Shown here piece by piece: positions 1 to 6,291 of a stretch of 14,480 nt of DNA (its first letter is position 1; every line of letters begins with the position of its first letter). The stretch is from contig CALLJT010000103.1 of assembly GCA_938050265.1 (NCBI GenBank), positions 1-14,480 on the forward strand, in the 5' to 3' direction. The notes under the pieces are model-generated. The model was not told the DNA's origin and did no database searches. It saw nothing but the letters and a program-made list of their open reading frames with translations. The translations under genes were made by a program, and so were the position numbers. The DNA is from Candidatus Saccharimonadia bacterium (GTDB lineage Bacteria > Patescibacteriota > Saccharimonadia > Saccharimonadales > SZUA-47).

Positions 1-24
1 GGTCTCTCACCTCCCGGTCAGCCT

Positions 25-129
25 CTAAGAGATCATTCTGTCGACGGCAAACACACCCACAGTAACGGCTGCTGCTGCAGCTACTAGTGCTAGTTTGTAT
101 ACCAGTATTGTCCATTCGATACTTTTCAT
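25..129 (-). CDS. Small single-pass membrane peptide (34 aa), hypothetical
   Basis: This short frame begins at ATG (129-127), ends at TAG (25-27) and encodes 34 residues. A purine-rich AGAGG lies 4 nt before the ATG and could serve as a ribosome-binding site. The peptide opens MKSIEWTILVYKLALVAAAA and continues with Ala/Val-rich hydrophobic residues to about residue 29, then ends in a short charged tail (DRMIS). That gives one membrane span with almost no soluble part. It lies 165 bp downstream of the oxygenase gene on the same strand, beyond a strong palindrome. I do not recognise a family. It could be a chance hydrophobic frame; the composition and the AGAGG are the only support. Confidence 0.5.
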   Translation of the reverse strand: MKSIEWTILVYKLALVAAAAAVTVGVFAVDRMIS

Positions 130-155
130 AGTACCTCTATAGTATCGCCAAAAAC

Positions 156-220
156 GTGTGATGTCTGCGCAATATCACACACACTTACTGCATCATTCGT
201 CACAAAATTATGTGACGAAT
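156..220. promoter_or_regulatory. Palindrome cluster between the oxygenase gene and the small membrane ORF
   Basis: Two inverted repeats lie in this otherwise gene-free stretch (130-294). ATTCGTCACA (195-204) and TGTGACGAAT (211-220) are perfect 10-bp complements around a 6-bp AT-rich centre. GTGTGAT (156-162) and ATCACAC (174-180) are perfect 7-bp complements with an 11-bp spacer. Neither is followed by a T-run on either strand, so a simple intrinsic terminator is unlikely. An operator for a dimeric regulator, or a processed RNA hairpin at the end of the oxygenase transcript, are the likeliest readings; neither is proven. Confidence 0.5.
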
Positions 221-294
221 ATCACCCCCCTGACCGCTCTTGACGTGTGTATGCGCGCAGATACAGACACCAAAACTAGACACGCCCAATGGAG

Positions 295-1017
295 CTACAT
301 CTCGATGTCCGGCCCAGTAAGGCCGATTTTAGGATTTATTATATCGTCACGTGCGATTTCTTGTTTGATACTGGTAAATATATTGAGAAGCAGCGTCACC
401 CGATCGCCATCCGCAGGTGGCATCACCCAGTGTGTTCGATCCGTGCCGTCAAGTATCGTAGCGTTACCTGAACGCTGCGCCACCTGTACGTACTCGTTAG
501 GGATGGGTACTTGCAACGGATTATTTATACGTACATCGTGATCGGTTAGTACGAACTGGCCGTCCACTTCACTATCGTCGTGATCAGTCACAGGGATAAT
601 CACTGTCGCTCCATTAGCATCTACGTGTGGTTCATAATGCTCGCCAGGTCCCAGCACATTCATAATGAATCGATGAATGTTTGCGCCTTCAAGCGTTGGC
701 CAGCAAACTGTTGAACCAACAGCACGACCAACCAACTCGAGCAATTCCTCGTCATCAACTAATGCACCTAACCATGGGACCTTCTCCTGCAGCTCGACCC
801 CATTGAGCACGCGCATTGGAAGCGCCTCAGTATCATCCGCTGCTCGCCTGCTGGTCGGTGACGGCATAACGTCTACCTGACGAGCCTGTGCGGCTGCACC
901 GAGCAGGTCCTCCTGCCAGCTCGCACTCGTATCAAGCAGATACTCATTGAGGTCGCATGTGTACGCACGCTCAGCTACCCGCTCTAGTTTATCGACATGC
1001 AATCTATTTATCGCCAT
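295..1017 (-). CDS. 2-oxoglutarate/Fe(II)-dependent oxygenase-like protein
   Basis: The 240-residue product carries the signature of the double-stranded beta-helix 2OG-Fe(II) dioxygenases. His131-Val-Asp133 in a YxxHxD context (HYEPHVDANG) is the proximal metal pair, His196 in the THW segment is the distal metal ligand, and Arg206 ten residues later would bind the 2-oxoglutarate carboxylate. Spacing and the beta-strand pattern between them (ATVIIPV, GQFVLTD, GNATILDG) fit. In the family these enzymes couple oxidative decarboxylation of 2-oxoglutarate to hydroxylation of a protein or small molecule; the substrate here is unknown. The first ~110 residues are helical and unassigned. The gene is divergent from a TrmB regulator, has a -10 box 10 nt before the ATG and no Shine-Dalgarno, so it is probably translated leaderless. 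Confidence 0.8.
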   Translation of the reverse strand: MAINRLHVDKLERVAERAYTCDLNEYLLDTSASWQEDLLGAAAQARQVDVMPSPTSRRAADDTEALPMRVLNGVELQEKVPWLGALVDDEELLELVGRAVGSTVCWPTLEGANIHRFIMNVLGPGEHYEPHVDANGATVIIPVTDHDDSEVDGQFVLTDHDVRINNPLQVPIPNEYVQVAQRSGNATILDGTDRTHWVMPPADGDRVTLLLNIFTSIKQEIARDDIINPKIGLTGPDIEM

Positions 1018-1027
1018 GATGCAGACA

Positions 1028-1055
1028 AGTATGAAAAGCTGCTAAGATATTTCAA
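1028..1055 (-). promoter_or_regulatory. Promoter of the 2OG oxygenase gene
   Basis: Read on the minus strand, TTGAAA (1055-1050) is followed after 16 bp by CATACT (1033-1028), then 10 nt to the ATG at 1017. Transcription would begin at or within a few nucleotides of the start codon. The TGTTGTC-N10-GACA motif ends 2 bp upstream of the -35 hexamer. Confidence 0.6.
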
Positions 1056-1057
1056 GG

Positions 1058-1078
1058 TGTTGTCAGACAAAACAGACA
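1058..1078. promoter_or_regulatory. Copy 1 of the TGTTGTC-N10-GACA motif (putative TrmB-type operator)
   Basis: TGTTGTC at 1058-1064 is followed after exactly 10 bp by GACA at 1075-1078. The TGTC/GACA ends are inverted repeats. The same motif with the same spacing occurs in front of both TrmB genes. Here it lies just upstream of the oxygenase -35 box and about 45 bp from the second copy. Binding by the TrmB paralogs is inferred from location and repetition. Confidence 0.55.
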
Positions 1079-1122
1079 CTTAAACTACGCCATTTCAGGG
1101 TGTTCGGTCGTGTCCACGTCGA

Positions 1123-1158
1123 TGTTGTCTTTTTATAGTGACAGTTCTGTGCTATCCT
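1123..1158 (+). promoter_or_regulatory. Promoter of the first TrmB gene with copy 2 of the operator-like motif
   Basis: The motif occupies 1123-1143 (TGTTGTC, 10 bp, GACA). Nine bp further comes the -10 box TATCCT (1153-1158), and 9 nt later the ATG at 1168. No good -35 hexamer is present at 16-18 bp; the motif covers that position. The layout matches the second TrmB promoter position by position over 50 bp, which suggests autoregulation or cross-regulation. Confidence 0.6.
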
Positions 1159-1167
1159 GTTGAAACA

Positions 1168-1983
1168 ATGCATCACGAGCAAAAAACAAAAGTTATCGAC
1201 TACCTTGGCTGTCTAGGGATCGGACGAAACGAAGCAGAAGTATACCTGTATTTAAACGCGCACGGCAAAGACACAGTGCTAGGCATCTCGCGGGGGCTCA
1301 ATACAGGCAGAACCAAACTATATCCAGTACTAGAGAATCTGGCCAGTAAGCAACTTATCACCATTCATAACCTTCACTACGGTACACACTATGAATCGGT
1401 GTCGCTCGACGTGCTGGAATTCCTTGTGGCCGAACAAGAAAGCCGCACAGAGCAACTACGATCATCTCTGCCTACGATACGCAATCTCATTGAAAACACG
1501 AGAGCAGACTCTCCTGCCGGTACACGTGTCGTAGAATATAGGGGTGTTGATGGGCTCAAACAAATTAACTACAACATGTTCAGTAAGGCTAATGGTGAGT
1601 ACTGTATTTTTGAGCTCAACCATCTAGATAAGCATCCTGGTATGCCAAAAAGCTTTGTGGAGAAGCTCTTCCAAAAACAAGTAGACCGTTCGCTAAAAGA
1701 CAGAGATTTGACCAACAATATATCTTGGACATTGGATACAAACGTCCCGGGATACCCACCCCTCAGTCAAACGCGCTATGTCGACCCTGCTGTTTTCAAA
1801 ATAAACTTCGAAACTTACATATACAACAACTGCGTAGCATTACTAAGATATAGTAGTGACGACATATTTGGAATAGAAATATACAGCCAAGACCTCGCAA
1901 ACCAGCAACAGCAACTGTTTGACCTGCTGTGGGCCTCCGCTCAACCGATCACAACGCCCAGTACTAGTTCGCACCCCCAGTAA
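1168..1983 (+). CDS. TrmB-family transcriptional regulator (paralog 1)
   Basis: The 271-residue product has an N-terminal winged helix-turn-helix (about 5-80) with recognition segment SRGLNTGRTKLYPVLENL (41-58), a probable coiled-coil linker (about 84-110) and a C-terminal effector domain starting near VVEYRGVDGLK (121-131), the usual TrmB order. TrmB proteins often sense sugars or other small ligands; the ligand here is unknown. The frame is open back to GTG at 1138, but the -10 box at 1153-1158 lies inside that extension, and the ATG at 1168 aligns with the start of the paralog at 3966, so 1168 is chosen. The paralogs are roughly half identical and nearly the same in the DNA-reading helix. 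It is divergent from the oxygenase gene. Confidence 0.88.
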   Translation: MHHEQKTKVIDYLGCLGIGRNEAEVYLYLNAHGKDTVLGISRGLNTGRTKLYPVLENLASKQLITIHNLHYGTHYESVSLDVLEFLVAEQESRTEQLRSSLPTIRNLIENTRADSPAGTRVVEYRGVDGLKQINYNMFSKANGEYCIFELNHLDKHPGMPKSFVEKLFQKQVDRSLKDRDLTNNISWTLDTNVPGYPPLSQTRYVDPAVFKINFETYIYNNCVALLRYSSDDIFGIEIYSQDLANQQQQLFDLLWASAQPITTPSTSSHPQ

Positions 1984-2011
1984 AACCCCATGCATCACGG
2001 ACTACGCACCG

Positions 2012-2193
2012 TTAATCTTCGTAGCTTGATCCGTATTTTTGCGTAATTCTATTGTCCGGTAACAGCAGAGGCAGGGGTCCGAGTATTACGGCCAGCATAA
2101 TGTATGCCGGGAAAAGCGTCTGATGAACGCCACAAAATCCGCGGTACACAGCATTACAAGCCCTAAAAACGCGTTATTGGTCGCTACACTCAC
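2012..2193 (-). pseudogene. Decayed copy of the PQ-loop-like membrane protein gene
   Basis: Immediately behind the intact membrane-protein gene, minus-strand translation shows two pieces of the same protein in different frames. Positions 2193 to about 2116 read TNNAFLGLVMLCTADFVAF, matching TNDALVGLVLLCTTDFIAF of the intact gene. About 2119 to 2012 reads QTLFPAYIMLAVI and on to a TAA, matching QVLFPLYIVFLDL near the intact C-terminus. The N-terminal half is absent and about 40 codons between the two pieces are deleted with a frame change. No start codon or ribosome-binding site is evident. This is best read as the remnant of a tandem duplicate, convergent with the first TrmB gene. Confidence 0.72.
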
Positions 2194-2202
2194 ACATTAC
2201 TT

Positions 2203-2805
2203 TTATACTGCTCTACGCTCCTTGAATGAATCCCACCTCTGTACGATTGACCATTTGAAGATACATGCGACGGTAGCAAGGTCAAGAAAGACAATATACA
2301 ACGGGAACAAAACTTGTCCAGCATCAGTATAGCTTGACGCAGAAAGCACAGATAGCGCTGCCGAAATACTGCCTCCAATAAAAAATAGCGGCGTCTCGCT
2401 TGTTGGGAGCTTCCACGTTTTGATAAGTGTTGGAGCGAACGCTATGAAATCAGTTGTACATAGCAGCACCAAGCCGACAAGCGCATCGTTTGTGATAAGG
2501 TACGATGCTATCGCAACACTAAAAAGCGCATAGGCAGCGATGTCAATCCGTGAAAGTCCGCCGACGCCAAACTTCATACTAAGCACAAACAATACAAACG
2601 TAGAAATCACCTGCGCCACAGTGAACGCCAGCACCCACGATGTAAAATCACGTACCTGTACCGTCAGCGTAGCGACCAAAAGCACAAACAACAGTATCCG
2701 AGTACTTCGTGCTGGTACGGCCCTACCCTTGATGACGTCGATAATATACGGAACGGTGACCGCAAGCCCCACAACAAACGACAGCACCCCAAACAACTCA
2801 CTCAT
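2203..2805 (-). CDS. PQ-loop-like multi-pass membrane protein
   Basis: The 200-residue product is almost wholly hydrophobic, with about seven predicted spans and a short basic C-terminal tail. Two similar segments, VPYIIDVIKGRAVPARST (about 18-35) and APTLIKTWKLPTSETP (about 123-138), resemble the two PQ-loops of SWEET/MtN3-type and related carriers: a Pro at the end of a helix, a basic loop, and a Pro/Ser/Thr stretch entering the next helix. That suggests a small-molecule carrier fold; the cargo is unknown and the second residue of the PQ dipeptide is not conserved. GGAGG lies 9 nt before the ATG. It is the last gene of a three-gene unit, 45 bp after its neighbour, and a decayed duplicate follows it. 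Confidence 0.6.
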   Translation of the reverse strand: MSELFGVLSFVVGLAVTVPYIIDVIKGRAVPARSTRILLFVLLVATLTVQVRDFTSWVLAFTVAQVISTFVLFVLSMKFGVGGLSRIDIAAYALFSVAIASYLITNDALVGLVLLCTTDFIAFAPTLIKTWKLPTSETPLFFIGGSISAALSVLSASSYTDAGQVLFPLYIVFLDLATVACIFKWSIVQRWDSFKERRAV

Positions 2806-2850
2806 AAAATCCCACCTCCGTATTCTTTATTGTATGTAAACGAATAACTA

Positions 2851-3327
2851 TCATTGCACTGCACCTGGCTGACCAGCTAATGCACTATTTACTACGGCTC
2901 TAGCCCTCTTCGTCTGCTCATTTGAGGGGTGTGCAACCCCTGCGGCTTGAAGCACAGTCTGTAAAAGATGGTCGGCCACCGCTTCAACAGGTACCGCACC
3001 GATCACGTCTGTGATATCTGAAGGGCTCTCAGTCCCGCCAAAAGTTTGCTCATCTTCACTAAGTATCCCCCCTTCTACACTAATCCCATCTATAGGGTGC
3101 AGAATCAAATTCGGGTCAACCCCTGCTACGACAGCAGTTAAGGGGACTTCTGTAGCCTCTCGCATTACAGAGTCTGATAGTCTCGCGCCTTCGGCGTCTC
3201 TTTGTCGCACAAACCGAACAACGTGCCCAACGCCCAGATAATTTTTGATTTCACGATCGCCGAATACTTCGTCTGGGATACCATGCTCAAATCTTCTAGG
3301 TGACCGACCCGGCTCCAGGGTAGACAT
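2851..3327 (-). CDS. Hypothetical protein (158 aa)
   Basis: I do not recognise this protein. It has an Arg-rich N-terminus, a beta-rich middle (VPLTAVVAGVDPNLILHPIDGISVEGG) and an Ala-rich helical C-terminal third (about 110-158). There is no signal peptide or membrane span. It starts 2 nt after the stop of the upstream gene, so the two are almost certainly co-transcribed and translated together, and the membrane protein follows 45 bp later. The real coding status is supported by this tight spacing and by the absence of any competing frame with a better start. Confidence 0.7.
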   Translation of the reverse strand: MSTLEPGRSPRRFEHGIPDEVFGDREIKNYLGVGHVVRFVRQRDAEGARLSDSVMREATEVPLTAVVAGVDPNLILHPIDGISVEGGILSEDEQTFGGTESPSDITDVIGAVPVEAVADHLLQTVLQAAGVAHPSNEQTKRARAVVNSALAGQPGAVQ

Positions 3328-3329
3328 TT

Positions 3330-3863
3330 CTAAGCTTCCAGTACTTCCGACTCTTGTTGCTTGCGGTTAAAAACATAGAGGCCATCTTCCGTCTTCTCCA
3401 GCAGAGGCTCTTTACTATCAGGATGAGTCCATCCAGAATCAGCAACTGACGTCACCCATACGATATATCTACCTCCTTGAGTCTCCTCTGCAAAACGCTC
3501 TGCACCTCCTTCGAGAAGTTCGAGTGTCTCTGCGTGTATGCCGGACGCCCAACCTTCAATAAACCGCTTTCTGCGCCTCGACGTCCTAAGCCATATTCCA
3601 CTATTTCGCATTTCTTCTTTAATTTCATAAGACTCAACGTCCACCCTCGACTCAACACCTTGACCATCGGATGAAGATGCCGACTGATCTATTGGTATCG
3701 TACCTACCGAAATATAGTCTCTCATTATTCCTAGAGGATCATCTATACCGTACACAACCCTACCGGTAGCAATTGCAGAGCTGATAGCTAATTCATCCTG
3801 AAAAGTTTTTGCTTGCTCTTCGGACTCCGGACCTTGAAAGTGTCTTAAAGTAACCTCTGCCAT
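3330..3863 (-). CDS. Hypothetical protein (177 aa), first gene of a unit divergent from TrmB paralog 2
   Basis: I do not recognise this soluble, acidic protein. A basic patch (RTSRRRKRF, about 93-101) and a segment with aromatic/charged alternation (GRYIVWVTSVADSGWTHPDSKEPLLEKTEDGLYVF) stand out. The ATG at 3863 is preceded by AAGGAG at good distance and by a full promoter, giving a normal leader of roughly 20 nt, unlike most first genes in this window. Transcription proceeds into 2851-3327 and 2203-2805. Because its promoter lies back-to-back with that of the second TrmB gene, regulation by that protein is plausible. Confidence 0.75.
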   Translation of the reverse strand: MAEVTLRHFQGPESEEQAKTFQDELAISSAIATGRVVYGIDDPLGIMRDYISVGTIPIDQSASSSDGQGVESRVDVESYEIKEEMRNSGIWLRTSRRRKRFIEGWASGIHAETLELLEGGAERFAEETQGGRYIVWVTSVADSGWTHPDSKEPLLEKTEDGLYVFNRKQQESEVLEA

Positions 3864-3889
3864 ATCATTTCATCTCCTTAACTGCAAGG

Positions 3890-3918
3890 ATTGTATCAAT
3901 AAATCCATAATTTGTAAA
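3890..3918 (-). promoter_or_regulatory. Promoter of the 3863-2203 gene unit
   Basis: On the minus strand, TTTACA (3918-3913), a 17-bp spacer and TACAAT (3895-3890) form a good sigma-70-type promoter. It lies 26 nt upstream of the ATG at 3863, leaving room for a leader with the AAGGAG Shine-Dalgarno. The -35 box ends only 3 bp from the TGTTGTC motif of the opposite promoter. Confidence 0.65.
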
Positions 3919-3920
3919 AA

Positions 3921-3956
3921 TGTTGTCTAGAAATTCAGACATCTGTATGCTATACT
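3921..3956 (+). promoter_or_regulatory. Promoter of the second TrmB gene with copy 3 of the operator-like motif
   Basis: TGTTGTC (3921-3927), 10 bp and GACA (3938-3941) are followed 9 bp later by the -10 box TATACT (3951-3956) and 9 nt later by ATG at 3966. All distances equal those of the first TrmB promoter. No Shine-Dalgarno is present, so the mRNA would be leaderless or nearly so. Confidence 0.62.
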
Positions 3957-3965
3957 TGTCTCTAC

Positions 3966-4769
3966 ATGCAGACATCTCACACATCTAAACTAATCAGCTA
4001 CCTCAAAGGTCTCGGTCTGACACAAGAAGAAGCCGAAGTGTTTATCTACCTAAACGCGCACGGCAAAAGCACCGTACTGGCAATCTCTAGAGGGCTTGGC
4101 ACCGGCAGAACCAAACTATACCCCCTCCTTGAGGCGCTCGCAAACAAACAACTTGTCGAAGTCCATGAACGACACTACGGCACAAGCTACGACCCCGTCC
4201 CGCTCGAAGCTCTCGACTTCCTCGTGACCGACCTGGAAAGCAAAGCCGAAACAATGCGTAAAACACTCCCCGCAGTCAGCAACATCCTAGAAAGCATGCG
4301 CGCCCATTCCCCCACTGGCACAAAAACTGTCGAGTATAGGGGTATCGATGGGCTGAAGCAAATGAACTTCAACCTCATAACCAAAGCTGAAAAAGAGTAC
4401 CGAGTATTTGAACTCAACCCGCTCGATGCACACAGTGTGATGCCTCGCTATTTCGTTGAAAAACTACGCCAACAACAGGTTGACCGCAAAGTTACCGGCA
4501 TGGACATTACTAACACAAAAGACTGGAGCATGAAGTCCGACATCCCCGGTCTCAACGACTACAGCCGCGCCCGCTACATCGACCCAGCCATATTCAAGAT
4601 CAAATTCGAAACATACGCCTACAACAACTGTGTTGCCCTCCTCAGCTACGAACGAAACGACATCTTCGGCATAGAAATCTACAACCAAAACCTTGCCGAC
4701 CAACAAAAACAACTATTTGATTTGCTATGGGGCATGGCTGAAGAAATTACGCTCGCCGCCAATCCATAG
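3966..4769 (+). CDS. TrmB-family transcriptional regulator (paralog 2)
   Basis: The 267-residue product repeats the architecture of the first TrmB protein: winged helix-turn-helix with recognition segment SRGLGTGRTKLYPLLEAL, a coiled-coil linker near 84-110, and a C-terminal domain beginning VEYRGIDGLKQ. Identical stretches such as FGIEIY, YNNCVALL and QLFDLLWG run to the C-terminus, so the ligand-binding domain is conserved too. The two are therefore likely to bind the same DNA motif, perhaps with related ligands. Third codon positions are strikingly C-rich compared with paralog 1, so the copies either diverged long ago or have different histories. It is divergent from the 3863-2203 unit. 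Confidence 0.88.
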   Translation: MQTSHTSKLISYLKGLGLTQEEAEVFIYLNAHGKSTVLAISRGLGTGRTKLYPLLEALANKQLVEVHERHYGTSYDPVPLEALDFLVTDLESKAETMRKTLPAVSNILESMRAHSPTGTKTVEYRGIDGLKQMNFNLITKAEKEYRVFELNPLDAHSVMPRYFVEKLRQQQVDRKVTGMDITNTKDWSMKSDIPGLNDYSRARYIDPAIFKIKFETYAYNNCVALLSYERNDIFGIEIYNQNLADQQKQLFDLLWGMAEEITLAANP

Positions 4770-4806
4770 CATCCGGTGGTTATATATAGCCTATACAAGC
4801 AGTACT

Positions 4807-4944
4807 CTAATCAGCCGCACCCCAAAAGTGCTCAAACACAGCGCGCTGGGTGGCGGCATACGCCTGGTTGACGGTTGCTCTTCTGGAATATAATGCTGCG
4901 GCCGCTGAGTTATCGTGCCACTCTACCGAATGAATTACCCACAT
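4807..4944 (-). CDS. Small hypothetical ORF (45 aa)
   Basis: Between the second TrmB gene and the gene at 5009, a minus-strand frame runs from ATG (4944-4942) to TAG (4807-4809). It encodes 45 residues beginning MWVIHSVEWHDNSAAAALYS and continues with an amphipathic Ala/Gln-rich stretch ending FEHFWGAAD. An in-frame TGA lies a few codons upstream, so the start is confined. No Shine-Dalgarno is visible; weak -10-like sequences lie 5-8 nt upstream. The composition looks protein-like, but length and signals are too weak to be sure. It would be divergent from the 259-aa gene. Confidence 0.35.
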   Translation of the reverse strand: MWVIHSVEWHDNSAAAALYSRRATVNQAYAATQRAVFEHFWGAAD

Positions 4945-4959
4945 ATTTGCACATAGTCA

Positions 4960-5000
4960 TGATATAGTGTATTGAAAGACTAGTAGCAACCGCACGGAGG
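4960..5000 (+). promoter_or_regulatory. Extended -10 promoter and ribosome-binding site for the TTG-start gene
   Basis: TG at 4960-4961 and TATAGT at 4963-4968 form an extended -10 box with no clear -35. The Shine-Dalgarno CGGAGG (4995-5000) lies 8 nt before the TTG at 5009 and decides that start. Confidence 0.45.
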
Positions 5001-5008
5001 TTCCAGGC

Positions 5009-5788
5009 TTGCATACATACGAGTTCGACGATCAGCAGACCCTCAGACAAGGGGATGCCATACACGCCATCGGTGGTGTTCCATCGCCCCGCGATGACCA
5101 GGCGCGTCAAACAATAGCGTTAGTGATCAGAGACAACGCTTACCAGCGGCTACAGCCGTTAGGTGAAACTACGTTTAATAGAAATGGTGACCTCACGGGG
5201 AAACTACTCCGGACAGTTGTTGCGCCAGGCGATATTCTGTTCCAAGAAGTGCCAGAACTGGAAGAGACATATAAAGGGCAGTTACGTGAACTATTTTCTG
5301 AAAAATTCGGCGAAGAAGCAATTCCTGTACACCCGCGAGAAGCCTGTACCGCTATAGTAACGTCACCTCGCTATGGAGTGACATTGGAGACCCACGTAGA
5401 TGTCTGGGAAATGAATGGCGTAGAGAGAATCAAGAGCGCCGAGCAAACCGAGCTGGACACTCCTGACACCAGACCACGTGGAACAATTATTGGACACCCA
5501 GAACACACGACACACGACGAAGTACACGCCAGCCCTCTTGCAATAATACCCACAAAACTTGGAAGTTTAACCTTGCTTCGGACCACAGGACTTCCACATG
5601 CGCCGTCCGTGCCGATTACAGACGTATCGCTTACACCCTTTGACTTCGATCTTGATCAAGCATTCTGGGAAACGGCTACACTCCACCTGAACTGGTCCTA
5701 CACTACCAAAAGACAACAGAATAACGGGGGTCCACCTCCCAATACACAGAGTCCGGATTGGGCGTCACCAAATGTATTGGGCTTGTGA
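5009..5788 (+). CDS. Hypothetical protein (259 aa), TTG start
   Basis: I do not recognise this protein. It starts at TTG, supported by CGGAGG 8 nt upstream; the next Met is more than 130 residues in. The sequence is soluble and mixed alpha/beta, with no signal peptide or membrane span. Visible landmarks are a Gly/Pro-rich opening, an acidic helix (EVPELEETYKGQLRELF), a His-rich stretch (GHPEHTTHDEVHASP), and a low-complexity Gln/Asn/Pro-rich tail (about 234-259) that is likely disordered. It is convergent with the SemiSWEET gene, with only 15 nt between the stops and no evident terminator hairpin. Confidence 0.7.
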   Translation: MHTYEFDDQQTLRQGDAIHAIGGVPSPRDDQARQTIALVIRDNAYQRLQPLGETTFNRNGDLTGKLLRTVVAPGDILFQEVPELEETYKGQLRELFSEKFGEEAIPVHPREACTAIVTSPRYGVTLETHVDVWEMNGVERIKSAEQTELDTPDTRPRGTIIGHPEHTTHDEVHASPLAIIPTKLGSLTLLRTTGLPHAPSVPITDVSLTPFDFDLDQAFWETATLHLNWSYTTKRQQNNGGPPPNTQSPDWASPNVLGL

Positions 5789-5803
5789 CATGGTTAACGA
5801 CAA

Positions 5804-6175
5804 CTAGCTGTACAAGATGACACCGAAAACAATGATCGCATAGGCCAGTACGCCTGATCCATATGTGATGATGAGGGGTTTTTGATTGCTCAGTACTCCG
5901 TACACCAGCAGTACGATCGAAAACGCCAGGTAATATGACCACGATAGTAGAGAGAGGCTTGACGCATCACGGTTGCCATATAGCGCCAATATTTGCGGCA
6001 GCGTAAAGATCGTATTGAACACACCCATGACCGTAATCGTCTGGTTGAGCACGTGCAGCTGCTGGTCTTTTGACGGGCGACGGAGCAGCCTCCCTGCCCC
6101 GGCAAAACGCACAACACGGCCGTGTCTCTGACGACCAAAAGTCAGTGCGATTTGAGCTAAAAATCTATCGAGCAT
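5804..6175 (-). CDS. SemiSWEET / PQ-loop family transporter
   Basis: The C-terminal ~80 residues carry three hydrophobic spans (about 45-62, 77-93 and 99-121), the size of a bacterial SemiSWEET half-transporter. Pro60-Gln61 ends the first span and is followed by the loop and SLSLLSWSYYLAF, the typical PQ-loop continuation. SemiSWEETs work as dimers that move sugars across the cytoplasmic membrane; the substrate here is not evident. Residues 1-42 form an unusual basic, soluble extension. The start is supported by a -10 box 8 nt upstream of the ATG, which would make the mRNA leaderless; an internal start is possible because the extension is not part of the family core. Confidence 0.78.
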   Translation of the reverse strand: MLDRFLAQIALTFGRQRHGRVVRFAGAGRLLRRPSKDQQLHVLNQTITVMGVFNTIFTLPQILALYGNRDASSLSLLSWSYYLAFSIVLLVYGVLSNQKPLIITYGSGVLAYAIIVFGVILYS

Positions 6176-6183
6176 AAGCCCAA

Positions 6184-6211
6184 ATTGTACTCGCTTTTAT
6201 ACGGACGTCAA
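6184..6211 (-). promoter_or_regulatory. Promoter of the SemiSWEET gene
   Basis: On the minus strand, TTGACG (6211-6206), a 16-bp spacer and TACAAT (6189-6184) precede the ATG at 6175 by 8 nt. This is a near-consensus promoter with no room for a Shine-Dalgarno leader. Confidence 0.65.
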
Positions 6212-6214
6212 TCA

Positions 6215-6232
6215 TAAAAATATGTATTTTTA
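6215..6232. promoter_or_regulatory. AT-rich palindrome upstream of the SemiSWEET promoter
   Basis: TAAAAATA (6215-6222) and TATTTTTA (6225-6232) are perfect 8-bp inverted repeats separated by TG. They begin 3 bp upstream of the -35 box. The site could be an operator or an UP-like A/T element for RNA polymerase; it also follows the uracil-DNA glycosylase stop by about 60 nt, but it is too AT-rich to be a convincing terminator. Confidence 0.4.
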
Positions 6233-6291
6233 ACAACGCGCTGTGACCTCTGATAATTCCCTCGTTCTGCATGCCTGCATAGACCGAGAAG

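Noticed and set aside
156..180. TGTGA...TCACA as a CRP-type site
   Set aside because: The gap between half-sites is 13 bp instead of 6, so it does not fit CRP/FNR spacing.
261..283. Direct repeat of AGACAC at 14-bp spacing near the oxygenase stop, resembling the TrmB-linked motif
   Set aside because: The half-sites are in the same orientation, TGTTGTC is missing, and it is not in a promoter.
158..541. 127-residue plus-strand open frame at the left edge
   Set aside because: It covers the palindromes and the antisense of the oxygenase, has no Shine-Dalgarno or promoter, and shows no domain.
1138..1167. GTG start giving the first TrmB protein 10 extra residues
   Set aside because: The -10 box lies inside this extension and the paralog aligns from the ATG at 1168.
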